Source of the DNA: Palsa-504 sp963808615 | GTDB lineage: Bacteria > Actinomycetota > Actinomycetes > Streptosporangiales > Streptosporangiaceae | DNA length: 64,000 bases | Direction: 5' to 3' | NCBI GenBank assembly: GCA_963808615.1 | Contig: CAWEGV010000013.1 | Location: 186,001 to 250,000 of the forward strand | In this document: in pieces, positions 46,133 to 55,050 of the stretch | How positions within the stretch are numbered: the first letter of the stretch is position 1 | Layout: each line of letters opens with the position of its first letter | Translations under genes and position numbers: made by a program | Notes under the pieces: generated by a model | What the model was told of the DNA's origin: nothing | Databases searched by the model: none | Seen by the model: only the letters and a program-made list of their open reading frames with translations

Positions 46133-46858
46133 CTACTTTTTCGGGCGGCGGCTTCCGGCGTGCCAGTCTTCCTGGACGCCAGCGTGGCCGGGCTGAACGC
46201 CGAAGCTTGCGAGCTGGGGCCGTTCGCGCAGGCTGCGCTTCAGCTCGGCAAAGCCGGGGAACGCGGCCAGGCCGATGACGTGGTCCCACAGCAGCGCCGC
46301 GTCGGCTTGGCTGGGCAGCCGGCTAATGACCGGGCCGAAGAACGCGACGCCGTCCGGTGGCTGGAAGTGAATGATGGGGGTGCCGACGTCCTTGCCGGTC
46401 AGGGAGAGGGCCTCGTCGGTCTCCCGGCGGAGTTCGGCGTCGAAGGACTCGTCGTCGAGCGCGTCGGCGAGTTGGGCCGGGAGGCCGGCTGCGGCGAGCG
46501 CGGGGCGGACGAATTCCGGGGTGCCGCGGTAGGCCGGGTCGTCGTGGCCCTGCTCGGCTGCGGTGTCGAAGGCGCGAGCGCCGATGGCGGCGTAGAGCGG
46601 GCCGACCGCTGCCCGGCCATGCTCGGCCCGCGCCCGGGCCGCGACCCGGAGCAGCCGCAAACCCGCGTGGTGGCCGGCTTCGTACCCGGCCGGGAAGCGG
46701 CTGCCGTAGTCGACGTCGGCGTTGATCATGCGCAGCGAGATGAACTGCCAGTCCACGCGGTAATCACGCTGGGCGGTGACGAGACGGACCCATTTGCTGG
46801 TCATCCACGCGAACGGGCATAGCGGATCGAAGTAGAAGTTGATGTCCGCGTCCGGCAT
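46133..46858 (-). CDS. Mycothiol-dependent nitroreductase (Rv2466c-like) DsbA-family protein
   Basis: A 241-residue thioredoxin-fold protein. It opens INFYFDPLCPFAWMTSKWVR with a single active-site Cys14 (CPFA rather than CPWC), followed by the helical insertion (VDYGSRFPAGYEAGHHAGLR) and the cis-Pro segment GTPIIHFQPPDGVAFFGPVI. This is the pattern of mycothiol-dependent DsbA-like oxidoreductases such as Rv2466c. Loss of the second Cys suggests a monothiol mechanism using mycothiol. The ATG is at 46858. Peroxiredoxin fragments lie next to it. Confidence 0.75.
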   Translation of the reverse strand: MPDADINFYFDPLCPFAWMTSKWVRLVTAQRDYRVDWQFISLRMINADVDYGSRFPAGYEAGHHAGLRLLRVAARARAEHGRAAVGPLYAAIGARAFDTAAEQGHDDPAYRGTPEFVRPALAAAGLPAQLADALDDESFDAELRRETDEALSLTGKDVGTPIIHFQPPDGVAFFGPVISRLPSQADAALLWDHVIGLAAFPGFAELKRSLRERPQLASFGVQPGHAGVQEDWHAGSRRPKK

Positions 46859-46879
46859 AGCTAGGGGTGTCCCTTCGGC

Positions 46880-47163
46880 TCACGAGGCGGCGGCGTGCTG
46901 GCGCGCGTAGCGGATCAGTCCGGCCACGTCGTCGGGCACCAGGCGCCCGATCGCGCCGGAGGAGCAGACGCTGACGATCACGCAGCCGGCGGGGTCGAGC
47001 ACGAAGCCGGTGGACTGCAGGTACCCGCGGGCCGGGTCGGTGAACGCGCCGGTGGCGGCCGAGATCGCGGCGGCGTCGGCGCTGCGGCCGACCGGGAAGC
47101 TAAGTCCGTGCTTGGCGATCAGCGCGGCCGTGGCCGGCTCGTCGTCGACCGACAACGCGACGG
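46880..47163 (-). pseudogene. C-terminal half of a peroxiredoxin
   Basis: VALSVDDEPATAALIAKHGL, ISAATGAFTDPARGYLQSTG and SGAIGRLVPDDVAGLIRYAR align with residues 80-159 of the intact peroxiredoxin at 59533. The N-terminal half with the catalytic CPYC is missing: at about 47163 the sequence changes to another peroxiredoxin fragment on the other strand. The open frame continues upstream by chance as antisense. Confidence 0.75.
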
Positions 47164-47173
47164 ATCGCTGTCC

Positions 47174-47464
47174 ATGGCCGACAAGCACGACCTCGCCTTC
47201 ACTGTGGTGTCCGACCCGGGCAACACGATCGCCCGCGGCCTGGGCATCTTGACCCGGCCGTCGGCCGAGGCACGAGCCGCCCAGCTGCAGCTCGGACTCG
47301 ACTTGACCACCGTCAACGCAGACGGGACCACAGCCCCGCCGATGCCCTCCGTGGTCATCGCCGACGCCGGCCACGTCGTACGGTGGATCGACGTCCACCC
47401 CGACTACAGCACCCGCACCGAGCCGGCGCAGGTCCTCAGCGCCCTGGACCAGCTCCGCCTCTGA
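47174..47464 (+). pseudogene. C-terminal half of a second peroxiredoxin
   Basis: The 96 codons MADKHDLAFTVVSDPGNTIA, GILTRPSAEARAAQLQLGLD and MPSVVIADAGHVVRWIDVHP form the second half of an AhpC/TSA peroxiredoxin of a different subfamily. The catalytic N-terminal half is absent. It is back-to-back with the fragment at 46880, both cut at about the same place in the fold. Confidence 0.7.
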
Positions 47465-47597
47465 ACAGCGCCAGCCGGCGCACCCGCGAAAGGACGGTAC
47501 GTGATAACAGCACTACTGAGCGTCCTCACGCCGCTCGGCACCAACCCCGGCAGCGGCGGTGCGGAGCACCGGCGGCACCGGCCGGACGCCACGCATC

Positions 47598-48341
47598 ATG
47601 CCTGAACTCGATCTGGCCATCGCCGCAGCCGACGGCCGCGACCTGCTGACGGCCGCCGAAACCGGCTGGCTGCGGCCCGTACCGCACTGCCCAGGCTGGG
47701 ATGCCGCCGGCCTGGTCGGCCACACGGGCGCGATCCTGGGCTGGATCGCCAGGATCGTCGCCACCGGCGAACGCGTGGCGCGCCGGGACCGGGAAACCCC
47801 GCCCGCCGAGCACGCCGCGCTGGCGTCCTGGTATTCGGCCCACCTGAGCCGCACCCTGGACATCCTGACCGCCACTACCGCCGACTCGCCGGCCTGGACG
47901 TTCTCCAGCCGCGGCGAGCGGCGGGCCGGCTGGTGGCGGCGGCGGCTGGCCGTGGAACTGGCCATCCACCGGTGGGATGCCCAGCACGCCGCCAGCCTCG
48001 GCGGCGCGGCACCGCCCCAGCCACTGGACACCGAGGTCGCCGCGGCGGGCATCGAGGAATTCCTGACCGAGTTCCTGCCCGGCCTGCTGGCCCAGCCCGA
48101 GATCGGCGGCCTGACCGGCACCCTGCACCTGCACGCCACCGACGGACCCAGCGAGTGGTGGGCCGACCTCGACGCGCGTGCCGATGCCGCCGCCGTCCCG
48201 GGGCACGCCAAGGCGGACACCGCAGTACGGGGCACCGAATCGGACCTGCTGCTCTGGCTCACCAACCGGAGTCCTGTCCCCAGCGTGCAGATCCTCGGCC
48301 ACCGCGACGTGGCAGCCAGCTGGACCCAGCTCCGGCGCTAG
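47598..48341 (+). CDS. Maleylpyruvate isomerase family mycothiol-dependent protein
   Basis: A 247-residue DinB-like four-helix protein. The N-terminal region has CPGWDAAGLVGHTGAILGWI with the metal-site His, and the middle VELAIHRWDAQHAASLG with the second H-x-W-D motif. The C-terminal domain is small and beta-rich (LHLHATDGPSEWWADLDAR, then SPVPSVQILGHRDVA). This matches the TIGR03083-type family of mycothiol S-transferases. The ATG is at 47598. The substrate is unknown. Confidence 0.85.
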   Translation: MPELDLAIAAADGRDLLTAAETGWLRPVPHCPGWDAAGLVGHTGAILGWIARIVATGERVARRDRETPPAEHAALASWYSAHLSRTLDILTATTADSPAWTFSSRGERRAGWWRRRLAVELAIHRWDAQHAASLGGAAPPQPLDTEVAAAGIEEFLTEFLPGLLAQPEIGGLTGTLHLHATDGPSEWWADLDARADAAAVPGHAKADTAVRGTESDLLLWLTNRSPVPSVQILGHRDVAASWTQLRR

Positions 48342-48489
48342 GCATCCCCGCTGGATGGTGGCGGCGATGCCGCCCTGGACTGAGCGGCGCCGGGCGGCCG
48401 GGCCGTGTGCCAACCTGACACAGTGACAGTGATCACACGGCAGGTACCCTGTGGAACCACCGCTGGAGTCCGCCGACTTTGGGGGCCGG

Positions 48490-48640
48490 ACGCACGATTC
48501 GGCGGCACATCGCCGGGCCGTACTGCGACGTGCCGCTGGAGCACACGCCGACCACGACCCGGGCGCCGGGGTCGAGCACGAACCCGGCGATCTGCACGAA
48601 CAGCGGATCATCGTTGACGCTGCGGGACCCGGCAACCCGT
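48490..48640 (-). pseudogene. Third peroxiredoxin remnant
   Basis: Read leftwards, SVNDDPLFVQIAGFVLDPGA and VVVGVCSSGT align with FVNDDPLFLQSTGFVLNPAG and VAVGVYSTGA of the intact gene at 59533. Only about 45 codons remain, with no start and no proper end. Confidence 0.55.
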
Positions 48641-48676
48641 TTCCCATTTCCGATGCCGGAGTGGTACCTTTGATAG

Positions 48677-48922
48677 GTGAGTGGGACGTATCAAGTCGTC
48701 ATGGGAGACCGGGGACGCCTGGTCATACCCGCCGACCTCAGGGAAAGAGCAGGGCTGACGGAGGGCACCGCGCTGATCCTGCTCGAGACCCCGGCAGGGC
48801 TTGTGCTGCTGACCCGTCGGCAACTCCAGGACCTGGTACGAGCGGATCTCGCCGGCCCGAATCTGGTGAGCGAACTCCTCGCCGAACGCCGCGCGGAATC
48901 TGCGGCCGACGACGCGGCGTGA
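48677..48922 (+). CDS. vapB: AbrB-type (SpoVT-like) VapB antitoxin
   Basis: An 81-residue protein with the swapped-hairpin DNA-binding fold: YQVVMGDRGRLVIPADLRER followed by AGLTEGTALILLETPAGLVL, then an acidic helical tail for toxin binding. The start is GTG at 48677 (GATAG only weakly matches a ribosome site). Its stop overlaps the start of the PIN toxin gene (GTGA). Confidence 0.88.
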   Translation: MSGTYQVVMGDRGRLVIPADLRERAGLTEGTALILLETPAGLVLLTRRQLQDLVRADLAGPNLVSELLAERRAESAADDAA

Positions 48923-49284
48923 ACGTCTTCGACGCCTCCGCGCTGCTCACCTTCCTGCAGGGCGAGCAGGGTGCAACTGAGGTCGAACAGGCGCTCCAGG
49001 CTGGTGGCGCCTGCGGCGCCGCTAACTGGTCGGAGGTGGCACAGAAGATCCGCGCTCATGGCCGCAACTGGGACTTGTCCCGATCGCTGCTCGTTAGCTA
49101 CGGGGTCCAGGTCGAGGCGGTGACACTCGCTGATGCTGAGCGGGCGGCCAGGAGGTGGGCACCTGGGGAGGGACTGTCTCTCGCCGATCGCCTCTGCATG
49201 GCGCTCGGTGACCGGCTGAATGCCGACATCTGGACCGCTGACCAGGCATGGGGAACGGGTGGGCGGATACGGCAGGTCCGCTGA
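48919..49284 (+). CDS. vapC: VapC-type PIN-domain toxin
   Basis: A 121-residue PIN ribonuclease with the four acidic positions: Asp4 in NVFDASALLTFL, Glu in NWSEVAQKI, Asp in LSLADRLCMALG, and Asp in IWTADQAWG. It starts at GTG 48919, overlapping the antitoxin by four bases. It is a different VapC subfamily from the one at 38807 and is paired with a different antitoxin class. Confidence 0.9.
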   Translation: MNVFDASALLTFLQGEQGATEVEQALQAGGACGAANWSEVAQKIRAHGRNWDLSRSLLVSYGVQVEAVTLADAERAARRWAPGEGLSLADRLCMALGDRLNADIWTADQAWGTGGRIRQVR

Positions 49285-49620
49285 CCGGTGAACCGTTCCC
49301 CGAACGCTCGTCCGGAACCGACGGGACGCCCGTTAGTGGCTGGTATCCGTAGGCCCGCTTCCAGCGCGTCTGAAGATGTTTATGCCGAACGGATCCAGGG
49401 TGACACCTTCTAGGACTTCCTCCCGAGTAGGACAGGTACACGCAGGCGCCGCCCGCGGCGAGCTGCTCCCAGCGTCTCCCAGCGTCCCGGCGGTGGGGGC
49501 GAACAGCTGCTTGACCGACGGAGCGGAAGCACGTAAGCCGAGGCTAAACGGCTCCTGCGGTAAATGCGGCCGCGACCTGGCCGGCGCTTGGCACTGGCAC
49601 CAGCGATGCGAGCCGGCGCG
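49285..49620. other. Intergenic region, nothing recognised
   Basis: No supported gene or repeat in 336 bp. It separates the accessory region from the histidine kinase operon. Confidence 0.4.
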
Positions 49621-50769
49621 TCAGCACCTCCCTGGCCGCGATCCGCGCGCCTCGGCCGCCATTGGCAGCCGCACCTCAAAGCGGCAGCCCTCGGTGGTGT
49701 TGACCACGCTCACCTGCCCTTGGTGCGCCTCGACGATGCTGCGCACGATCGCCAGTCCCAGGCCTCCGCCGCTGCCCGTGTCCGGGCCGCGCTCGCGGGT
49801 GCCGCGCCAGGCCGTGTCGAACACGCACGCCAGGTCCGCTTCGGGTATGCCACCGCAGCCGTCGGCGACTGCCAGCAGCGCGCCCCCGGCTTCTGGCGCG
49901 GACACGACGTGCACGCTGCCCTTCTCGGGGGTGTGACGAATGGCATTGACCAGCAGGTTGGTGAGTACACGTGACATCTCGCGGGGATCGGCACGGACCA
50001 TGAGCGGAGCGTCGGCCACACTGGTCAGCCGTATTCCGCGCGCCCGCGCGAGTGCCTCCGTGCTGCCCAGGGCGTCGTTGATCAGATCTTCGAGAGCGAT
50101 CTGGCCGGGCGAAAGGCGCAGCGTTCCCGCCTGGACGCGGGAAAGCTCGAACAGGTCGTCCACCATTCTGGCGAGCCGACCGACCTCGGCGCGGATCTGC
50201 CGGTGGTAGCGGTTCGGATCGGCGGCTATGCCATCCTCTAGCGCCTCGGCCATCGCGTGCAGGCCGGCCAGCGGCGTGCGCAGGTCGTGCGAGACCCAGG
50301 CCACGAGCTGGCGCCGGGATTGGTCCAGCGCGTGCTCCCGCTCGCGGGACTTCTTCAGCTTGTCGCTGGTCTCCGTGAGCTCGCGCGAGAGCGCCGCAAG
50401 CTCGGCCATCATCGGTCCGGCCGGTGAGCGGTAACCGCCGTCTTGGTTGCCGAGGGAACGGGCGGCCTGACGCAGCGCCAGGCTGCCGGCCTGCAGCTGC
50501 CGCCCGATCAGGCAGCCGAACCCGACCGCCACCACGGCGGCTATCATGCAGACCATTACCACGACCCTGAGGTCGTGCGGGGACAGAAACATCGCCTCGG
50601 CGGTGCCGAGCGTGCCGGCCACGACCGCGAGCACCACGATGGCCCCGCTAACCTGGAGTGACAGGCGGAGCGAGGCCCGGCGCAGCAGCCGGATGACGCC
50701 CATGCCGATCAGGCCCACGGCGCTGGTGCAGCCCGCGGCGATCAGGACGACCTGGAGCTGCGCGTTCAC
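49621..50769 (-). CDS. Sensor histidine kinase (last gene of regulator-redox operon)
   Basis: A 382-residue kinase with three N-terminal hydrophobic helices (about 6-28, 38-60, 68-90), a short linker, the phospho-His161 in AWVSHDLRTPLAGLH, the N-box TNLLVNAIRHTPE, and the ATPase glycine motifs in VADGCGGIPE and GGGLGLAIVRSIVEAH. No separate sensor domain is seen; the membrane part itself may sense. It lies at the end of the leftward operon whose first gene is an OmpR-type regulator (55051-55794), which is its probable partner. Confidence 0.9.
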   Translation of the reverse strand: MNAQLQVVLIAAGCTSAVGLIGMGVIRLLRRASLRLSLQVSGAIVVLAVVAGTLGTAEAMFLSPHDLRVVVMVCMIAAVVAVGFGCLIGRQLQAGSLALRQAARSLGNQDGGYRSPAGPMMAELAALSRELTETSDKLKKSREREHALDQSRRQLVAWVSHDLRTPLAGLHAMAEALEDGIAADPNRYHRQIRAEVGRLARMVDDLFELSRVQAGTLRLSPGQIALEDLINDALGSTEALARARGIRLTSVADAPLMVRADPREMSRVLTNLLVNAIRHTPEKGSVHVVSAPEAGGALLAVADGCGGIPEADLACVFDTAWRGTRERGPDTGSGGGLGLAIVRSIVEAHQGQVSVVNTTEGCRFEVRLPMAAEARGSRPGRC

Positions 50770-50940
50770 GAAGGTCTGCCTCCCAGCTCTAGCCGAAGCT
50801 TCCCGTGAAGCCGCCGGACCTCAGGTCCCCGGGGACACCCCTCCTGGCCCCGGTATCCCGCCGCGGTGCCGATGCTGCGGCGGACCCAATCGCCCGCTTT
50901 GTATTCGTAGCCGTCTCGGGCTTGGATTGCCTATCGGGCT

Positions 50941-51717
50941 TCATCGCCCCGGCCCTGCTTCGTGGTGCTGGGCAGCAGGCTGGTGATCGGTCTGGTCGGG
51001 CGGCCCCTGATCTTCCCCGGCAGCCTCCTGCTGCGGGCCGGACCAGGATTCGCGCTGGACATGGCCGGCAACGACGCCGCTGGCCGCGGTTTCGCCAGCA
51101 GCCAATTCGGGTCCTTGGTCTTCTGGGGCAGCCGGTTGCTCTCCCCCTCCAGGGTCGGCCCCTGCACGGTCACCCCGGGCGAGCACCGGGTCGGCCGGCG
51201 GCTCGGTCTCGCGATCCGGGCCGGTGCCGTCGGGTGCCGCGGCCGGCCGTTCCGGCGGCTCGGCGGTTCGCGACTGGCGGCGTAGCCGCACCGCGAACGC
51301 GACGGCGGACAGCAGGAACAGCGTGCCTGTCACCGCGAGCCAGTGCCAGACGTACGGGTCCGCGGAGAGCGTGGTCGACGCGTGGTAGGGCGACTGCAGC
51401 CGCAGGATCAGCGGGAACCACACCAGGAGCAGCAGGCCGGACAGCGCGGCGGGTACCCGCACGTAGTTGATCCACGGTGTTGCGGGCAGCTGCGGCTCGC
51501 GGTGCCTGATCGCGGCCACGGCCGACCGGTCGGCGAGCGAGTACAGCGGCATCAGCAGCAGGTCGTGGCCGATAACCGCGCCGAGGAACCAGACCACGAC
51601 CGCCACGGGATGGGAGGACACGAGCCGGGCGGCCGCGTAACCGGCCAGGCCGAAACAGGCCAGCAAGGCGAGCAGGTGCAGGGGGCTGGCGCCGTACCAG
51701 CGCAGCTGGCGTCTCAC
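50941..51717 (-). CDS. Integral membrane protein with long acidic tail
   Basis: A 258-residue protein. Four transmembrane helices lie in the first 150 residues (LHLLALLACFGLAGYAAARL; VVVWFLGAVIGHDLLLMPLY; VPAALSGLLLLVWFPLILRL; HWLAVTGTLFLLSAVAFAVR). The remaining 100 residues are Pro/Glu/Gln-rich and probably disordered. It starts at GTG 51717, one base after the stop of the molybdopterin oxidoreductase, so the two are translationally coupled. The His in the second and fourth helices could bind heme, but this is a guess. The function is unknown. Confidence 0.7.
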   Translation of the reverse strand: MRRQLRWYGASPLHLLALLACFGLAGYAAARLVSSHPVAVVVWFLGAVIGHDLLLMPLYSLADRSAVAAIRHREPQLPATPWINYVRVPAALSGLLLLVWFPLILRLQSPYHASTTLSADPYVWHWLAVTGTLFLLSAVAFAVRLRRQSRTAEPPERPAAAPDGTGPDRETEPPADPVLARGDRAGADPGGGEQPAAPEDQGPELAAGETAASGVVAGHVQRESWSGPQQEAAGEDQGPPDQTDHQPAAQHHEAGPGR

Positions 51718-51718
51718 G

Positions 51719-53071
51719 TCAGCTCGCGAAGGTCAGGTTGGCGACCCACTTGGTGTTGTGCACGCCAGGGTTGGCCGGCACGATCACCCGCGCGGGATAT
51801 CCGTGGTCGAGGGACAGGTCCGCGCCGTTGACCCGCAGCGCGAGCAGCGAATCCGGATCCATGATCTGCCCGGCCGACAGGACACCGTGCCGGAAGGTGC
51901 CGCCCCGCTGCAGCGACTCCGCCAGCACGCTGGTGGGCTGGCTGACTCCGGCCAGGCGGGCCAGATCACGCAGCCGCACTCCGGTCCAGGCCTGGTTGCC
52001 GGTGGACCAGCCCTCGACGCAGGCGATCGGCAGGCACGCGGTGTGCTGCTCCATCGCGAGAAGCTCGGCCCGGCTCAGGCGCAGGGGCGGGCGACCGGTC
52101 CCTTCTGCCTGGGCCAGGGTGAGCCGCCAGCTCGCGTCGGTCTCGGCCGCGGTCACGCCCACCTCGGCCGCGGTCTGGTTGATCTGGAAGTCGTTGGGGC
52201 CGGTGCCGAGGTCCTGCCCGTGCGGGGCCAGCAGCGCGGTGCGGCGCAGCGGACCGCCCAGCGACTGGCCGACCGACAGGGCCAGCATCAGGAGGGAGCC
52301 TGCCCCGGCGAAGGCCAGCGCGCCGCGCCGGGAGATGGTCGGAGCGGCGGGCGCCGGACTGACCAGCTCTGAGGCGTCCGGCGATTCCGGCTGCGTGCGG
52401 GCGGTGTCGACGCGCAGCTCCCGGATCAGGCCGCCGCTGCGCAGCGCCCTGATCACGGTCCGGCCCTTCAGGAGGACGTGCACTACGAGACCGGCCACGA
52501 ACACCCAGGCGCCGTAGAAGTGCAGCGTGTAGAAAGAGCCGGGGAACTTGTACCACTGCTGGATGTTGAGGACTCCGGTGACGAACTCGAACACCGCGCC
52601 GCCCACGAGCAGCAGCAGCGACAGCCGCTCCAGCGCGTGTGCGGGACTGCGCAGCGGCGGCCACTCGAACAGCTTCGGCAGCACCGACCACAGCTTCGCC
52701 AGCAGGATCGGGATGAGCACCAGCCCCAGGGTGACGTGCAGGCCCTGGTTGACGCGGTACAGCCACACCGGATGGGTGGGCCAGGAGAACAGGTAGAAGC
52801 CGAGCAGCCCCTTGCCAGGGGTGGTGTCGTTGATCCGGGCGAGGTCGGGGTTGTAGGCCGCGTAGGACAGCAGGCCGGTGACGAACACCACCGAGACCCC
52901 GGCCAGCAGGACCAGGCCGAGGACCGAGGTCAGCCAGGGGCCGCGGATGGGGCTTCGCCAGAAAGAACGGCGGAACGGGCCGGGCATCTCGCCCCGGTGC
53001 CGGCTTATTGCTTCCGCGGCGCGCCGGGTGAACGAGGGCCGGTGCGGGCCAGGCTTCTCATCGTCCGTCAC
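51719..53071 (-). CDS. Cytochrome b561-like / molybdopterin oxidoreductase fusion
   Basis: A 450-residue protein. The N-terminal half is a four- or five-helix cytochrome b domain (SVLGLVLLAGVSVVFVTGLL; WLYRVNQGLHVTLGLVLIPI; TLHFYGAWVFVAGLVVHVLL) with His residues placed to bind heme. The C-terminal half is a sulfite-oxidase-type Moco domain: the ligand Cys lies in LPIACVEGWSTGNQAW, followed by GVRLRDLARLAGV and LDHGYPARVIVPANPGVHNT. Such fusions couple Moco chemistry to the quinone pool, as in MsrPQ-like systems. The start is GTG at 53071 with GGGAGG upstream, overlapping the stop of the glycosyltransferase. The substrate is unknown. Confidence 0.85.
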   Translation of the reverse strand: MTDDEKPGPHRPSFTRRAAEAISRHRGEMPGPFRRSFWRSPIRGPWLTSVLGLVLLAGVSVVFVTGLLSYAAYNPDLARINDTTPGKGLLGFYLFSWPTHPVWLYRVNQGLHVTLGLVLIPILLAKLWSVLPKLFEWPPLRSPAHALERLSLLLLVGGAVFEFVTGVLNIQQWYKFPGSFYTLHFYGAWVFVAGLVVHVLLKGRTVIRALRSGGLIRELRVDTARTQPESPDASELVSPAPAAPTISRRGALAFAGAGSLLMLALSVGQSLGGPLRRTALLAPHGQDLGTGPNDFQINQTAAEVGVTAAETDASWRLTLAQAEGTGRPPLRLSRAELLAMEQHTACLPIACVEGWSTGNQAWTGVRLRDLARLAGVSQPTSVLAESLQRGGTFRHGVLSAGQIMDPDSLLALRVNGADLSLDHGYPARVIVPANPGVHNTKWVANLTFAS

Positions 53072-54831
53072 TTTCTTACCTCCCGGCCTGCCGGGATGGC
53101 GATGCTGGCCGGCCGGGCGCCGGCCGTCGCGCCATTGAGCACGCTGATCGCCGCCGCACACGACGCGCCGGCCGGGAGCCACAGGTAAGCTGGCCGGCCG
53201 GGCGGACCGGCGACCGGCTGGAACACGGTTTGCGGCACGCCGGGCAGTAGCGCTTGCGGGCAGCGGCGGTAGTAGCGCCCCAGGTCGGCCGGGAAACCGT
53301 CCGGCGGTCCCGCGTTCTCGGTCACGATCGCGCTGAACTGTCGCGTCGCCACGGCGCGGGCGGCGCTGCGCCGGAAGCTCGCGATGACCGCCGGGTCCGA
53401 GGCGCGCAGTATGTCGTCCGTCGCGCCCTGGTGCGCCACGGCCGGCAGCCCGGCCAGCAGGTCGAGACCGGGGTCGGAGGGGACCGCGATCGTGCCGCCG
53501 AGCGCGCGCATCCCGGCCGCCAGCCGCAGGCCGGCGGCGCGATCAGCGCTCGCCGGGATCGCCTGAGCCGGACGGAAGCCGTTCACCAGCACGGCCAGCT
53601 GCGCGATGACCAGAGCGGCGGCCGCGGCGGCGGCCCACCGGCCGGCCAGCCCCGGCCGCCAGTTCGCGAGCCGGCCGCGCGCCAGCCGGTCCGCGGCCAG
53701 ACCCGCCAGGCCGCCGCGGCGACCGTCCATCGCCAGCCCCGCGAACAGCGCTACCGCGAGGTAGGCGGGCAGCAGGTCGTTGATCCTGCCGCCGCTGTGG
53801 ACCAGAGCGGCGTAGCTCTCGACCACCAGCGCGGTACCGCCGGCGACCAGCACCAGCGGCGTACGCCGCACCCCGAGGACCAGCGCGGAGCACGCGATGC
53901 CGAGCACGGGCAGCAGGGATACGGTCCAGAACTCCCGGAACGCGGCGTCCTTCAGCGGGTGCTCACTCAGCAGCAGGAAGACGTAGAACACGTACCAGCC
54001 GTGGCTGGTGAGCCCGAGCGCGAGCGTGCTGATGCCGAGAACCGCGACGTAGGTCAGGGCCGCAGGCCAGGCCAGCCGCCGTCGCGGGCCGAACGCCAGC
54101 GCGGTGAGTACCGCGACCCCTTCGGCCAGCCCGTTCTGCTTGGTGAGGAACGCGGCCGCGAGCAGCAGCCCGGCCGCGACCGCACCGCGGGTGCGGCGCA
54201 TCCACCGCGCGGTGTAGAGGGCGGCGACGCTGAGCGCGATGAACAGCGAGTCCACCCGAGCGACGTCGAACCAGGTGTCCGCGACGAAGTAGGTGGCGGC
54301 CAGCAGGCCCGCCGCCGCGATCCCGGCGGCGGCGCTCGTGGTCTCGCGCTGCACCAGCCGGGCCAGTATCGCCATGCAGACCAGCGATGACACCAGCGAC
54401 ACGAGCCGCAGCGGCAGGTAAGACAGGCCGAGCACGCTGGCCGCCGCGGCCGAGGTGGCGAAGTACAGCGGCGGATAGCCGTCCGGCACGTAGCCGACCG
54501 TGGGCGCCGCGTAGAGGGCATGGCCGGTGAGTATCCGCTGCACCTCAACGAGGGAGTTGCTCTCGAGGTATTCCAGGGGGAAGGGGTAACTGAGCCGGGA
54601 CAGCGCGATGACCAGGTAGGTGGCGATCGCGGCCAGCCCGAGCACGGCCGCGGCCAGCCGCACGGCGCGCGGCGCGTCCCAGCGCCGGGGCGACGGGACG
54701 CGCGGCGGCCCGGTCGCATCGCCCGGGCCCGGCGCAACCTGCCGCCCGGGCACTGGCCTGGCCGCAGGCCAGGCACGGGCGGCGCCAGCCGGGACAGAAA
54801 TTCTCACGCTGCGTATTAGATGCAGGCGCAT
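53068..54831 (-). CDS. GT39/ArnT-like polytopic glycosyltransferase
   Basis: About 587 residues. After a basic, Pro-rich N-terminus come 11-12 transmembrane helices. The first extracytoplasmic loop has YPFPLEYLESNSLVEVQRIL with the acidic pair typical of GT-C enzymes, and VGYVPDGYPPLYF near 110. A C-terminal soluble domain of about 150 residues follows (TIAVPSDPGLDLLAGLPAVA). GT-C enzymes transfer sugars from polyprenyl-phosphate donors. I chose ATG at 54831; the frame is open further upstream. It overlaps the downstream fusion gene by four bases. Confidence 0.78.
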   Translation of the reverse strand: MRLHLIRSVRISVPAGAARAWPAARPVPGRQVAPGPGDATGPPRVPSPRRWDAPRAVRLAAAVLGLAAIATYLVIALSRLSYPFPLEYLESNSLVEVQRILTGHALYAAPTVGYVPDGYPPLYFATSAAAASVLGLSYLPLRLVSLVSSLVCMAILARLVQRETTSAAAGIAAAGLLAATYFVADTWFDVARVDSLFIALSVAALYTARWMRRTRGAVAAGLLLAAAFLTKQNGLAEGVAVLTALAFGPRRRLAWPAALTYVAVLGISTLALGLTSHGWYVFYVFLLLSEHPLKDAAFREFWTVSLLPVLGIACSALVLGVRRTPLVLVAGGTALVVESYAALVHSGGRINDLLPAYLAVALFAGLAMDGRRGGLAGLAADRLARGRLANWRPGLAGRWAAAAAAALVIAQLAVLVNGFRPAQAIPASADRAAGLRLAAGMRALGGTIAVPSDPGLDLLAGLPAVAHQGATDDILRASDPAVIASFRRSAARAVATRQFSAIVTENAGPPDGFPADLGRYYRRCPQALLPGVPQTVFQPVAGPPGRPAYLWLPAGASCAAAISVLNGATAGARPASIAIPAGREVRK

Positions 54832-54911
54832 CGTGCGAGGCAAGCGGCGAATTGAAGGCGCTTTGTCCCTTATGAGGAGTATTGTCCGAAACTTAGGGCA
54901 CGGGAGAAGGG

Positions 54912-54990
54912 TAAGCCGGGCCGCGGCACGCAAGGCCGCCGCAGCCCGGCTTAATGGTGCTGACCAGGATCTCCGCCGTGGCAGGCGGAG
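54912..54990 (-). terminator. Two hairpins in the regulator-glycosyltransferase gap
   Basis: TAAGCCGGGC (54912-54921) pairs perfectly with GCCCGGCTTA (54944-54953). A second hairpin, CTCCGCC/GGCGGAG (54971-54990), precedes it in the direction of transcription. They lie between the response regulator gene and the rest of the leftward operon and may partly terminate or attenuate transcription. Confidence 0.45.
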
Positions 54991-55050
54991 TCCTCGCGGC
55001 TCGCCGGCCGCAGGTTCTGGAGTCGCGGAGCCGCCGGAGGGCGGCCAACC

